DNA from: Pseudogymnoascus destructans
Taxonomy: Eukaryota; Ascomycota; Leotiomycetes; Thelebolales; Thelebolaceae
Direction of reading: 5' to 3'
Assembly (NCBI RefSeq): GCF_001641265.1
Contig: NW_020167520.1
Span: 496,001 to 560,000, forward strand
Length of the DNA: 64,000 nt
The notes below the pieces were generated by a model. The model was not told where the DNA came from. It worked only from the letters and a program-made list of their open reading frames with translations, and did no database searches. Positions 19,697-30,982 of this stretch are shown piece by piece; positions within the stretch are counted from its first letter, which is position 1; every line of letters starts with the position of its first letter. Both the position numbers and the translations under genes were made by a program.

Positions 19697-19730
19697 GACC
19701 CACTCACAAAACTTATGAACAACACCTCCG
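19697..19730 (-). repeat. right terminal inverted repeat, Tc1 element
   Basis: Ends AACAACACCTCCG immediately before the target TA at 19731-19732. It matches 18301-18334 without mismatch. Confidence 0.95.
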
Positions 19731-20659
19731 TATAATCCACAGCGATATCATAATCGGTGGGTACTATGCCATAAGCTGGGATGGGGCAAAGGGACAGCAA
19801 GTTAGGGTGATTACCGAGTGTGAGTACAGCTCCTGATTTGGAGTCTGTACACGTATTTCCGGCACCGCAAACGGCATCATCGCGAGTGCGACGAGCTAGC
19901 CAGCCGTTGCAACCAGTGTCGCACTAAAGTCAATGTCAGTCAGCGATTTGTGAGCCCTCGCATCGCTCGCTCGAACGCCGCAATGTCATAACCAGCACGG
20001 ATCTGATATTGAAGTGTTTGTTCCCCTCGATGGGGCCAATGAGCGGGCGCGTATACGGGGGGGGGGGTGTTGGCTGTGTGGGATGAATTGGGATGGGATG
20101 CTCGGATCGGGGAGGGGTAACTTTCGTACCTTCGCCCTCGCCCTCGGCGTACATCGAGGGCTAAGGCAAAGGTACAGTAGTTACAGTACGGAGTTACAGT
20201 ATGGATGTCGGTCTCGGTCTCGGGGGCCCGAAGGGGGGCGCAGGATAGACGTCTGATGCGGCGTGCGATTCCCTTGTCCCACAGCTGCGCTGCTGTGGAT
20301 TCATAAGAGGGCATTCGGCGGCTGTGAAACGGATGGCGAGGAGGGGGAGTACAAGTAGATGCGATGCGTTGCCGCCTTGGCCGGCGCTTGGGGTGCGTGG
20401 GACGGAGCACCCATGGCATCTCAAATACCGAGTTGTGAACTGGAATATCTGGAATCATGGGATGTAGCCTTGGCTTTGGTCATGGTGGTGGCAACCACGG
20501 CGGCGTGTTTGCGGCAGCATCGCCTCGTTGCTATTTGCCCCCCTGATCTACCGATGGGACTGACGCCTAGAGCAGGTCATTCAGATGAATGTACAGTCAT
20601 GTTTCCCCCACAGGCAACTATCACAAGGCAACTGTGAGACTATTCCTTTGGCTGGGGAG

Positions 20660-20827
20660 GGGGCGATGGGCGATGGGGATGGGCGATGGGGATGGCGATG
20701 GGGATGGCTGGGCGATGGGGATGGCTGGGCGATGGGGATGGCTGGGCGATGGGGATGGCTGGGCGATGGGGATGGCTGGGCGATGGGAATGGGCGATGGC
20801 GATGGCGATGGCGAGGGCGATGGGCGG
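20660..20827. repeat. minisatellite, 17-bp GGGCGATGGGGATGGCT unit
   Basis: The GGCGATGGGGATGGCTG pattern is repeated head to tail, about five near-perfect 17-bp copies in the centre with shorter GGCGAT derivatives at both edges. Confidence 0.9.
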
Positions 20828-20972
20828 AATGTAAGCAATCGGTCATGATTGGCTGCGAGGGCGGTGTTATGAGGTGGCAAGGCAAGGGCCAATGATGTGG
20901 AGATGTACGGAGTACGGAGGACGTAGGTAGGGAATGCGGGAGGGGTAGGAATGGCCAGCCGTAGCAAAACGT

Positions 20973-21232
20973 CCCATCTATCCACTCCATCCACTCCATC
21001 CACACCATCCCATCCATCCATCCACTCCATCCACTCCATCCACACCATCCCATCCATCCATCCACTCCATCCATCCATCCATCCATCCATCCATCCACTC
21101 CATCCACACCCATCCATCCACTCCATCCACACCCATCCATCCACTCCATCCACACCCATCCATCCACTCCATCCACTCCATCCATCCACTCCATCCACAC
21201 CCACCCCATCCATCCACCCATCCCATCCATCC
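20973..21232. repeat. CCATCCACT/CCATCCAT tandem repeat block
   Basis: About 260 bp of 4-bp CATC and 9-10-bp CCATCCACT variants interleaved in a higher-order pattern. Confidence 0.92.
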
Positions 21233-21265
21233 ACGTAATCCTGTAGCCTCATGATTACCAGCACA

Positions 21266-21390
21266 AGAGCCAACCAGCGTCAACCAGCGTAACCAACGTA
21301 ACCAGCGTATAACCAGCGTAACCAGCGTAACCAGCGTAACCAGCGTAACCAGCGTATAGCGTCAACCCAGCGTCAACCAGCGTCAACCAC
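21266..21390. repeat. AACCAGCGT tandem repeat
   Basis: A 9-10-bp unit (AACCAGCGT, with variant GTCAACCAGC) is repeated about a dozen times. Confidence 0.9.
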
Positions 21391-21711
21391 TAAGACCCCC
21401 CGGCATCTTTTTAGAAATCCCCAACTTGCCACTCCACTGCCACTCCACATTACCACTCCACTGCCACTCCTTGGATCCAATTCCCATGTACCCACCCTTT
21501 AGGTGTGGGTGCACATACTGCCACATACGGAGTACTGTTAATTTGTCAAGGCGCCCATTTGTTAATTGGTGTTATTGTGCCACTTGCCTACGGAGTACGT
21601 GGGTGGTACTTTGTCTTACTACTGTAACTCACCACTGCCAACAAGTCACTCTCCCATCCCACCCATACTAATCAATGTTCCCGCCCTCCTCCGCTCTCAG
21701 CCTGGTTGCTC

Positions 21712-21752
21712 CCTCGCTCTCGCTCTCGCTCTCGCTCTCGCTCTCGCTCTCG
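21712..21752. repeat. CTCGCT hexanucleotide microsatellite
   Basis: About six to seven tandem CTCGCT units. Confidence 0.93.
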
Positions 21753-22933
21753 ACGAAAAAGTAACAAAACTCACCCTCTATCCCCGCCCCAACTCCCTCC
21801 TCCTCCTGCCTACCCAACGCAGAAATGGACCACTTCCAACAGTAGAGAGCGGCTCGTCGAAGTCTGCACTGTGAATCCCATTCTTGCCAAAACCCCCCCC
21901 GCTCAATCCTCTTTTATCTTGTCAAACCTATTATCTACACTTAATCCTCTTGTTGCGACTTCTCCCCGCTCCAAAGAACATCCAAAACCTCGTCCGCTTT
22001 GCCACCAGAATATGGGTTTCTACCCATAACCCCCCGTCAGAAAGCGCAACCTACACTACACGCCAACAACCACCCAACCAACCAACTCACCCAACCACAA
22101 ACCACCCAACCACAAACCTCCCTCTACATCAAACTCACCCCGACATCCAAAAAATAAAATAAAAACAACAACAACAAAATATACGTTCAAGGCAGCATCG
22201 CGTCCAAAAGTTCTTTGAAAGCGCTTCTACCAAACGAATTACACAGACCTGTAGGCTCCCCCCCCCCCCCTCCAAAAAAGAGGCGTTCGCCCCATTGTCC
22301 TCCGGCCTGGAATGAATATGTCGGCTAACCCATGATTGCCACTCTCAGAGTCACAACCCTCCTCGAACGCCTGCCTGGCCTCAGCCTACACGTACTCAAG
22401 AAGAAGAGACATTTCCTTTCTACAAAAACTCTCCTCAGTCACAGTCATTTTAATTATTTCATATGTATATCAGCGTCCTGGTTTAAAAAGCAACAGCAGC
22501 AGCAACAGCAACGCGTCCTTACCTCTCCATCTTCAAACAACACTCACTTTTCAGATGGTAGCTGGGATCTAGCCACCACCTCGAAAGACTTGCTTGAACT
22601 CGGACAGGCCACGATGATCCTCGATATTCTACTTTCTCCTCCAGTCGCCGCTCTTACATTGTCCACCGGTATTATCGTCTCTGAAAGGATCTCCATTGCG
22701 CGGGTCTCTTCTGTGTAGCCTCTGCTTTCGAAACTCGATTCATACAGCTCTATACAGCAACACACTACGTGTTACGTCTTAGAAGCTCAGCATCAGGTCA
22801 GGAATCTCACGGGACTAGTCTGCAAACGGTATTATCGGTTGGTTTTGTATAGACGGCGACTGGAGTTGCGTCCCTTTACGGAGTAGTCTTCTGTGTCTTC
22901 TGATGCTAGTCTCGTAACCTCGATTAATTCAAG

Positions 22934-24118
22934 ATGAACAGTGGCGATGTTGAATTGTCGCCGCCTTTTATCACAACATATCATCACGATGGGCCATACA
23001 GCTCGTCACTCTCTTCCTCCGCCTCATCCTCGTGTGCGTCTGTCTTCTCAGACGCCGCCTCTCAATCCTCGGACGATTCGTCAGTACACTCGGGAGGCTC
23101 GTCCGACTCAGAACAATCGGACGCCTACTGTCGCACAACCCGGCAATCATCATACCAATCACTAGAAGACCAATGCGACGTCATCACCCCGACGGAATGT
23201 TGGCCGAAAAGCGTCCTGGCGAGCAGCGTTCCCCAAAAACGACCGCATCCCAGGCGCACCTCCAAACTCGCCTCGCGCAAAGCGCGCCCCCCCCCTTCTC
23301 TGGTTCGACAGTGCGACCGAAAGGTCAGCTTTGTCGATAGCTTAGTCGGTAAGATAAATACCAACCCCCCAAGCAAGTCACGTACTCAAACTCTTCCCCC
23401 CTCAGATTCCTCCGCCCAAATCGTTGAAGCGATCTGGCCCCTTTCCTCCGTCGTGTGCCGTAGCGAGATGGGCGCCAAAGGCGTCCTCCCCCTGCGCACC
23501 TTCATCCAAGAGACCCTGCGGCGGTCTCAAACCAGCTACTCCACGCTCCAAGTCGCGCTCTACTACCTCATCCTCATCAAGCCCCACGTGCCCAGCTTCG
23601 ACTTCACGATGGAGCAGCCGGACGAGAGCCACGCGACGCGCGCCCTGCAGTGCGGGCGCCGCATGTTCCTGTCGGCCCTCATCCTGGCCTCCAAGTACCT
23701 GCAGGACCGCAACTACTCTGCGCGCGCGTGGAGCAAGATCTGCGGCCTCAGCGCCCACGAGATCAACCAGAACGAGATGGCCTTCCTGGTTGCCGTCAAC
23801 TGGCGCCTCCACATCACCGACGCCGTCTTCCAGCGCTGGACAGACGTCGTGCTGAAGTTCACGCCGAGCCAGGCCCCGGCGGCCGCGGGCGGGCTTATGG
23901 GCGCGCCCGCGCTGCCGGACTGGCGCGCGTTGATACTCAAGCTTGATGCTGATCTGGGGAATGTGGAGGCGGTGGTGAGGGAGGCGGCTCTGGCGACGGC
24001 GGCGACGGCGGCGGTGGTGGCGAAGAGGGCGCGCGTCTGCAGTACGCGTGCTTCTCTTGTGTATCAGTCCTCTTTGTTAAATAAGTGTTTTGAGGCACAG
24101 GCTCCTGCTGTGAGGTGA
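22934..24118 (+). CDS. Pho85-type (PCL) cyclin
   Basis: Two exons (22934-23348, 23406-24118) encode 375 residues. A Ser-rich N-terminal region of about 135 residues contains the conserved RKVSFVDSLV. The cyclin box follows: LPLRTFIQETLRRSQTSYST, ALYYLILIKP, then FLSALILASKYLQDRNYSAR and EINQNEMAFLVAVNWRLHI. The LASKYLQDRNYS signature is typical of PCL cyclins that bind the Pho85 kinase and link nutrient state to the cell cycle and morphogenesis. The 57-bp intron is a multiple of three with no stop, so leaving it in also gives an open protein with 19 extra residues. Splicing restores SLVDSSAQIVEAIW, which fits the family better. The C-terminal tail is Ala-rich. Confidence 0.9.
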   Translation: MNSGDVELSPPFITTYHHDGPYSSSLSSSASSSCASVFSDAASQSSDDSSVHSGGSSDSEQSDAYCRTTRQSSYQSLEDQCDVITPTECWPKSVLASSVPQKRPHPRRTSKLASRKARPPPSLVRQCDRKVSFVDSLVGKINTNPPSKSRTQTLPPSDSSAQIVEAIWPLSSVVCRSEMGAKGVLPLRTFIQETLRRSQTSYSTLQVALYYLILIKPHVPSFDFTMEQPDESHATRALQCGRRMFLSALILASKYLQDRNYSARAWSKICGLSAHEINQNEMAFLVAVNWRLHITDAVFQRWTDVVLKFTPSQAPAAAGGLMGAPALPDWRALILKLDADLGNVEAVVREAALATAATAAVVAKRARVCSTRASLVYQSSLLNKCFEAQAPAVR

Positions 24119-25210
24119 AGGGGGCCGCGATTAGTGGGGAAGAAGAACAGAAGAAGAAGAAGAGTAAGAAGAATAAGAGGTGGTCTGTGGAGGTGATAAC
24201 GTGGTAGTCGGGGAGAAAGGGGAGAGTGGAGAGTGTATAGCTGGTGGTGGTGCTGGGGACGTATGATGTACATCTATCGTATCGTAGTTGAAGAGTGAAA
24301 GCTTTTCTTCCCTTGATCTGATTGCTACTCGTGCTGGTGCTGTGGGCTTTGCTTGTCGTTTTGGTGCGATGACGTTTTGAGAGGGGATATCCGGAGGGGG
24401 GGTGGATGGATGTTCGGCGCCCCGGGGGGGGGGGGGGGGTAGCTCTTTAGTAGGGGCTTTCACGTTTTTGTACAGTACAGTATGAACTATTTCCTTAGCT
24501 TGAATTTTATCCTGCTGTTTTGCTCTACTTGCTTACTTCCTTTGGGTTGTTTGGAGGTTTTGAGTTGTGAGGAGGAAGGTATGTTGAAATCTGCGTGTCT
24601 TACTCGATGATGCGATGACGAGGCGGAAGGCACGACAGTACAGAGAGAATGTTAACAAGGAATCTAGGTATGTATTATTATTAACTATAGGCTTGAACAC
24701 AGCTGGATATAGAAAATACAAAATCCCTCATGAAACGTCCAATTTAATCTTACATTTTATTTGCATATATGTTGTAATACCCACCGTAGGCACAGTTATA
24801 CCAAAATACCGTTGGTTGTGGTACGTCCCTTGATTTCCGTCGGTTGCTGTCGCAACAACAACCTCCTCCCTCGATTTGTTGATCTCCCACGTACCTGCCC
24901 CTCGCCCCGCCAAGCACATCCACCACAAACCCAACCCTGGTCCCCCCGAAAGCACCTGGCGCGCCTCTCCAGGCTCTCAAAAAATCCAACGTCCTGCATT
25001 GAACTGCGAAGTTTGTACGCCCCTGACCTCCGCGTCTTGAGTGTTTACCTTCAGCGGGACGAGAGTGGACAAGGGTCTATTTACAATTTACACGAGCTTG
25101 CCAGCAAGGCACAACCAACTTTCTCCGCTCCGCACAATATCCAACCCCACACCTACCTCACCGTCACCATCCCTCATCACCCTCCGCCAACCCCCCAGCT
25201 CTATTCCAAA
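24119..25210. other. intergenic between cyclin and Dbf2-type kinase
   Basis: This 1.1 kb should hold the cyclin 3' UTR and the kinase promoter. A G-homopolymer lies at 24424-24439. The kinase frame is open upstream of 25211, but that part lacks protein-like composition. Confidence 0.6.
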
Positions 25211-27469
25211 ATGTCGAGCTTCATGGCAAACCTCTTCACGAGCTCGCAAGCCGGGAAGGCGCCGCCCTCCTCAGACAACCTCCCCGCCCCTCCTCCACCC
25301 CTCCACACCAGAGCAAGCCACAACGACACATACTCCGACCGTCCCTCGACCCCTCCCACCAACCGCGCGAGCTTCATCACGCCCACTCAAACGCCGCAGG
25401 GCAGCCCGTCGAAAAACCGCAACCCCCCTGGTGCAATCGACCTCCCCTCCGCCTTCGACGCAGCTATGAGAGTCGCCCCCGCCGCGCTGGACAGCCCCAC
25501 AAAACTCACATCCACTCGTCCTCTCAGCCCCGGAAAGAGCAATGCGCTTGCTCCAGTCGACGACTCCTTTTTCGCGCAGGCGTCGAGCGTGGGCGATGAG
25601 AGTATCTTGCATAAGCCCGTTACGGGTGCCGGGGGAGGGGTGCCAGGAAGCCCGACGAGGAAGCAGGGGAAGGAGAATACGTCGCCTGCGGGGAGGTTGG
25701 AGGAGTTTTCAGCAGCGACGGTGACGGCGCAGAACCCGGCGGTGTTGTCGAGGCAGGAGATTTATCGGTTGAGGGATCAGCCGGCGCCGCCGACGATTAG
25801 GAAGTATAATACGCAGCGCGGGTTGACGGCGGGGGAGTTGGAGATTCTGCAGAAGCCGAATGTGAAGAGGTTGGCGAATGTGACGCAACTTTGTGAGTTT
25901 ATCTCGAGGATGATGTAGGGTGCGGGGTTTGGGAGGGTGTGTGGCTAATTGGAATTGGCAGATTTCCTCGATTATTATTTTGATCTCCTGACGTATGTTG
26001 GGACGCGCCAGACGCGTCTAAATCATTTCAGGGCTGAGTATCCGGCTCCGCCTGCGACGGCGGAGGAGATGTATGATCCGCTCTGGCATAAATACACGGG
26101 ACGCGAGCGTGCGAATTTGAGGAAGCGCCGTGTTCGTCTCCGCCAGGGCGATTTCCAGATTCTTACCCAGGTCGGTCAGGGTGGGTATGGTCAGGTGTTC
26201 TTGGCGCAGAAGAAGGATACGAGGGAGGTTTGTGCGTTGAAGGTTATGAGCAAGAAGCTTCTTTTTAAGCTGGATGAGATTAGACATGTTTTGACGGAGA
26301 GAGATATTCTCACGAATGCCAAGAGCGAGTGGCTGGTCAGACTTCTGTATTCATTCCAGGACGAACAGAGTATTTACTTGGCAATGGTAAGCAGAAATGG
26401 CTGGACGGAAGATTATACTAATTATATCCAGGAATATGTTCCAGGAGGAGATTTCAGGACACTTCTGAACAACACCGGCGTCCTGGCCAACCGCCACGCC
26501 CGATTCTACATCGCCGAAATGTTCTGCTCCATCGACGCCCTGCACCAACTCGGATACATTCACCGAGATCTGAAGCCAGAGAACTTCCTCATCGACTCCA
26601 CAGGCCACGTTAAACTCACCGACTTCGGGCTCGCTGCCGGTATGCTCGCCCCTGGCAAGATCGAATCCATGCGCATCAAGCTCGAGCAAGTCGGAGAGAC
26701 ATCCGTCCCCTTCGGCAAGCCAATGGAACAGCGTACCGTCGCTGAGCGCCGCGAGGGATACAGGTCTATGCGCGACAAGGACGTCAACTACGCAAAGTCC
26801 ATTGTCGGGTCGCCTGACTACATGGCCCCTGAGGTTCTTAAGGGTGACGAATACGAGTTCTCGGTCGACTACTGGAGTCTGGGATGCATGTTGTTCGAGG
26901 CACTGACTGGGTTCCCGCCGTTTGCTGGAGCTACTGTTGATGAGACCTGGAAGAACTTGAAGCACTGGCGGGAAGTTCTTAAGAGACCTACGTGGGAAGA
27001 CCCGAACTACTTCATCAGCAACCGCACGTGGAACTTTATCACAAAGTATGCCCCCCTACCCCCTTAATCCTACCTACCAAATAGCAACCCTCAACTAACA
27101 ACACCCCACAGCCTCATCGCCTCAAAAACCAAACGCTTCCCCAACATCCAATCCGTCTACACGCACCAATACTTCGCCGAAGTGGACTGGACCACTCTCC
27201 GCACCCAGCGCGCGCCCTTCGTCCCCGAGCTCGACTCGGAGACCGACGCAGGCTACTTTGACGACTTCAGCAACGAGACGGACATGGCTAAGTACAAGGA
27301 GGTGCACGATAAGCAGGCTGCGCTGGAGAATATGGCGGATCGCGAGGGGGCGATGGGGAAGGCGCTGTTTGTGGGGTTTACGTTCCGCCATCGCAAGACG
27401 GGGGGAGAAGGGGGGGAGAGCCCGAGGAAGAGTATTTTGAACGATGGGAGGTTTGGGACTATACTTTAG
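25211..27469 (+). CDS. dbf2: Dbf2/SidB-type NDR-family protein kinase (septation/mitotic exit)
   Basis: Four exons (25211-25892, 25962-26386, 26432-27045, 27112-27469) sum to 2079 bp and 692 residues. Residues 1-225 are a low-complexity Ser/Pro region. Before the kinase is the basic Mob-binding zone (YTGRERANLRKRRVRLR). The kinase has the glycine loop GQGGYG, the lysine in CALKVM, HRDLKPEN, DFG (LTDFGLA), a long NDR-type insert with the Dbf2-like EQRTVAERREGYRSM, and SPDYMAPEVLKG. The C-terminal extension includes APFVPELDSETDAGYFDDF and the hydrophobic motif FVGFTFRHR. These features separate it from the Cot1/Orb6 branch. In the septation initiation/mitotic exit network it acts with a Mob1-type partner at spindle pole and septum. 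The start at MSSFMANLF was chosen because upstream in-frame sequence is not protein-like. Confidence 0.93.
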
Positions 27470-28649
27470 TTGATGGTTGGGTGCTGAGACTATGGGAAGT
27501 GAGACAGATGATTGGGATGGGGAGGGAGTATTGTCCGGTTGGGAGTGAAGAAGTTGCTTGATGACCGGACGAGGGAGTCTTGGGCTGGGGGAAGGAGTTG
27601 GGCGCGTGCGCGTGCGTGGTAAAAGGGGGCCGGGGACTTGCGTTATTTTTTTTTGCTGACTCTGCTGTTCTACTTTACTGTATTGGGCGCCTGTTTTGTT
27701 ATTATTTTTCGGCGCGGGACGTGGGGGGGTGTATCTGCTTTTGTTTGGGGGGATTAGGGGGTGATAGGGGTGGTAAGGGGTGGTAAGGGGTATGGGGGCT
27801 GAGACAGGCGCTGTAGGGATGATGGGGATCCGGAGATAGAAAGACAGACAGACAGACAGATGTGGGAATAGAATCTTTTGAGATGAGGTGTGCGCTTTAG
27901 TTCGTACTTGTGGTTGGGGTTCTGGATACCCTACCTACCCCGCGTTTGCTTCCCTCTCGTGAAACGCCGTCTGCACTGCACAACCCAGATGGAGTCGGTC
28001 GGGGACGGTCGTGGGAGAAGGGGTGTGCTGTCCCGATATGCAAGAATCAGGTGGTTTTTATAAGGATTGCAGCGAGGGGATCGTTATGTATATGCGCTGA
28101 CGGTTATTTGGGCGCGTGGGGTTTGAATAGGTGATGAGTTCTGCCTGGAAGGAAGCAACTAACTTCTAACTTTCTAAACTAAAAAAAACTTATTATTTTA
28201 AGAAAAGACCTTTGTAAAAATGGGTGCTACTGTTATCACTGAGTATGCACATCTCCCTAGATCATCTTTAGAGAATATATAGCTAACAGGATTGCGTCCT
28301 TTGCACAGGAGTAACATGAATGTGTTCAACTTCAAAGCATGCTCAGCAAGGTCCCATCATTTCCTACTAGCCACGGAAAAGCCTCAGATCTGAAGTTGGA
28401 ACACAGGGAATTTGAGAAACAATGCATCGTTGTACATAAGCGGAGTTTCTACATGGGAAACTTCTGCCGGCCAATGTGGTCTTAAACCAAGGATTTATCC
28501 CTTGCAATGAAGTATGAAATTGCTGTTTTGACGTACTTAACAATGGAGTAAACTTATCTTTCCATAGTTACTTAAAGTTGCTTCTCTAAATTCTTCAACG
28601 TAGGTAGCAAAGGTTGTGTTTCATCCTCTTGTAATGGCCTTGAGTATTT
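27470..28649. other. intergenic, G-rich then AT-rich
   Basis: The first 700 bp is G-rich 3' flank of the kinase gene, with a short GACA run near 27840. After about 28140 the base composition becomes AT-rich, marking entry into degraded transposon DNA. I see no gene. Confidence 0.55.
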
Positions 28650-28874
28650 CTAGATTTTCGCAAGAGAAACTGCACTATTCACAGGCCACATTCCTGCCCT
28701 TTGAAAAGCATGAATGATAGTTTGATATTTGAAAGTATCTGCTCTAATCTGTAGAAGATCTCGCATGAATGAAGAGATATCATATTGTAGATTAAATGGA
28801 CTTAATTGATCCACAGCTTCAAGATGCTCTCTTCCTTCCACACCAATTCTACCAGCAACTGCCGACTCGACCAA
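28650..28874 (-). pseudogene. C-terminal fragment of a pogo-type DDE transposase
   Basis: A 74-residue open stretch reads HLEAVDQLSPFNLQYDISSF, then MRDLLQIRADTFKYQTIIHA and FQRAGMWPVNSAVS. This matches the usual ending of fungal DDE-1 transposases (IR..TFK..TI..AF...G..P.N). The catalytic part is absent. Confidence 0.7.
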
Positions 28875-28929
28875 GGATGCTTACGAAAGCATACTATTAA
28901 CTAGGAACAAAGAGCACATGACAGCGCAG

Positions 28930-29270
28930 CCACGTTGTAGCAGACAAGGAGTGGAAAGCGATCTGGTGGCAATCGACGCCACGGAAGGAATCTGCCAGGT
29001 TGAAGCGCTGCTTGCCAAGTCAACAGTACGTAATGTGGTTTGGTACCTCGTGAAGTGGGCAGGCTTCAGGGATGAGGATAATACTTGGCAGAAACGGGGC
29101 GACATCAGTTCAGATCTCATAATGACTTTGAGGCACGCTATCAAGGGAACTATTTTGGCGTGCAGTTACTCGAGAAGCGAGAACGGAGAGGAAAGATGGA
29201 GTATTTTGTTAGGTGGACGGATCATCTAGCAAGTGAGAATTCATGGGAGAAGGAAGCAACTCACAGCTAG
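28930..29270 (+). pseudogene. relic of a tandem-chromodomain protein
   Basis: Two chromodomain-like stretches follow each other. The first is in the frame from 28918 (QVEALLAKSTVRNVVWYLVK, WAGFRDEDNTWQK). The second is in another frame (NYFGVQLLEKRERRGKMEYF, VRWTDHLASENSWEKE, stop near 29270). One frame change near 29115 separates them. Both keep the aromatic YLVKW/YFVRW and the NTW/NSWE ends that bind methylated histone tails. The second copy is spaced as in fungal double-chromodomain fragments. It may come from a transposon or a host chromatin gene; only a remnant remains. Confidence 0.6.
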
Positions 29271-29360
29271 CTTCTTTACGAGAAGATGTGATCCATCACC
29301 TTCTCAAACCGCAGGCCTGCACGCCACCCCATTCGCCACAAGCATCTTCTTCACGTTGTA

Positions 29361-30250
29361 CAGTAGAGTCTCGATAATACGATGTAATCCATCCCTTAGT
29401 TCAATATCGTCTTATTGAATATATCGTTCAACTGAATATTACATAATCCACCCATGTAAGGTGCTCTGAATACGGCTGTTTACATGTAGGGCCTCTAACT
29501 CCTGCTCTAGTCGTTCAATTGCTCTCAAATGAGCTGTTTTCACATCATCTCGACCCTCAGCAAACTCAATTACCACTTGTAGAGCCTGAATAGCCTCTTG
29601 TATTGACCGTTTTGGCCTGTTAGGCTGCGTCTCTTCTTCCCATCAATTGTCTGTAAGCCAAGATGCTCTGTTATCACATCCTGTAAGACCTTCTCAGGAT
29701 CTACTGATCCTTGCTCACTCTCTGCCTCTAACTCTTGTTCCTCAACCGGATTTAGGAAGCTCGAAATTGCCATAATATCTTGTATATTCCCAGCTCTTTT
29801 AACTTGCTCATAAAGACGTGGTATTCGGAGAATCAATTGCAATAGGAAGTGTAGGAGTTGTAACTAGAGTTGACTTCCAGAAACAGTTGTAGATTGTTGT
29901 ATTTGAGACGTAGTTATTCCAACTTCTTAGAATCCAACGAATAGCTAGGTGTAAATACATTGATTCCCTAGGGTCCTGGTTATTGTTATAACACTCGAGC
30001 ATATATGAGAGCCGCCGTCTATAATGAGACTTGAAGCTTTGTATAATTCCTTAAAGGTTGAAATCGACTTGTCGAGTTCTTTAGAAGCCAACATATTCGT
30101 ATATTAGGAGGAGGTGGTGTAAATTTGACAGCTATAAGGTGTGCAGAGAAGTTATCCATTGTTAAAAGGACTGAACGAGTTGTTCCAATGTGATTATAGA
30201 AGGCTTGAAGCCATTCAGACATCACAGTTGTATTCATCCAGGCCTTCTTT
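29361..30250 (-). pseudogene. pogo-type transposase, C-terminal half with one transposon end
   Basis: The left edge CAGTAGAGTCTCGATAATAC follows TA (29359-29360), the form of a pogo terminus. The minus-strand protein reads MNTTVMSEWLQAFYNHIGTT, LTMDNFSAH (second catalytic Asp), then SRFQPL with the following Asp lost to a frame change, then HLAIRWILRSWNNYVSNTTI. It parallels the better copy at 62111-63424. Several frame breaks make it inactive. Its N-terminal half is missing here and a matching half lies at 30983-31535 on the other strand. Confidence 0.8.
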
Positions 30251-30982
30251 GAGTCTGAGAACTCAGGGATAAGTCAGAAGTTAGCACCTCACTGACTTTT
30301 CAGAAACAAGGAGTAACAAGATCAATGCTTGGAAGCTTGGAAAAGACGTGGAAGTATGTGATAGTTGATTTACTGTAACGTCTGCTTGCCCTTTCTTAAG
30401 GAAAGGGCAATCCTATTTATGCTAAAGGAGTGTAGTTCTCTCATTTTCCAAGACTTTCCATGACTAACCAGGCTTGGTAACTGTAGTCGACATAAGAGAA
30501 TCCCATAGAACCATCTCCTAGGTTCCTAGCCTATAGGAAGTGAAAGGAGGTCCAAGGTCAGAGTACCCCTATAGACAAATTATGTCATAACTTAACCAAT
30601 CTTGTGGGTAACTAAGGAGCGATGACGTGTAATGAATCATAGAGGGTTGTAGAAGCTTTTGGAGCTATCGTTCATGTTCCTAGGCCTCTAGTTGATAGAG
30701 ATATGTCATGTGTAGTATTAGCCCAGTAACTAAGGAGTGATGTCATGTAATGAATTATAGAGGGTTGTAGAGATATGCTATGTGGTCATATCGGCCCAGT
30801 AACTAAGGAACAATGACGTGTAATAAATCATAGAGGGTTGTAGCAATCGTTGAGTAGTATTGCTCTTGTTGTTGGTGTGACAAGCCAAAATATGTATAGT
30901 GACTTGTAGGTTTGAGGAGGAGATTTCTAAGTTTGCTCTTGAGTTTGATAGCAAACTGAGTGCAACGAATGTCAGTATGACA
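30249..30982 (-). repeat. truncated family A LTR
   Basis: The stretch matches the family A LTR from about GAGTCTGAGAACTCAGG to GTCAGTATGACA. The first ~200 bp of the LTR are missing, and the break joins directly to inverted pogo sequence at 30249-30251. Confidence 0.88.

Larger units (their letters stand above)
18301..19730 (+). mobile_element. Tc1-type DNA transposon, apparently intact
   Basis: The 1430-bp element is bounded by TA on both sides (18299-18300, 19731-19732). Its terminal inverted repeats are 34 bp and perfectly matched. It contains one transposase gene with two introns. Perfect ends plus an unbroken DDE frame suggest recent arrival and possible autonomy. The flanks look like the two sides of the degraded minus-strand gene at 17043-18300. 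Confidence 0.95.
19731..22933. other. 3.2-kb intergenic interval rich in tandem repeats
   Basis: No gene is supported. Long open frames on both strands around 20.6-21.3 kb are by-products of short-period repeats. The last 700 bp, up to the cyclin start, is probably promoter and a long 5' leader with CAG/CAA and C-rich runs. Confidence 0.6.

Noticed and set aside
20581..21283. Long overlapping ORFs on both strands
   Set aside because: They are produced by ATCC-type and GGCGATGGGGATGGCT-type repeats and have no protein-like composition.
20650..21400. CRISPR-like direct repeats
   Set aside because: The repeats have no unique spacers of constant length; they are simple satellites in a eukaryotic genome.
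24761..25210. In-frame upstream extension of the Dbf2-type kinase
   Set aside because: Composition is not protein-like and the conserved-looking start MSSFMANLF lies at 25211.
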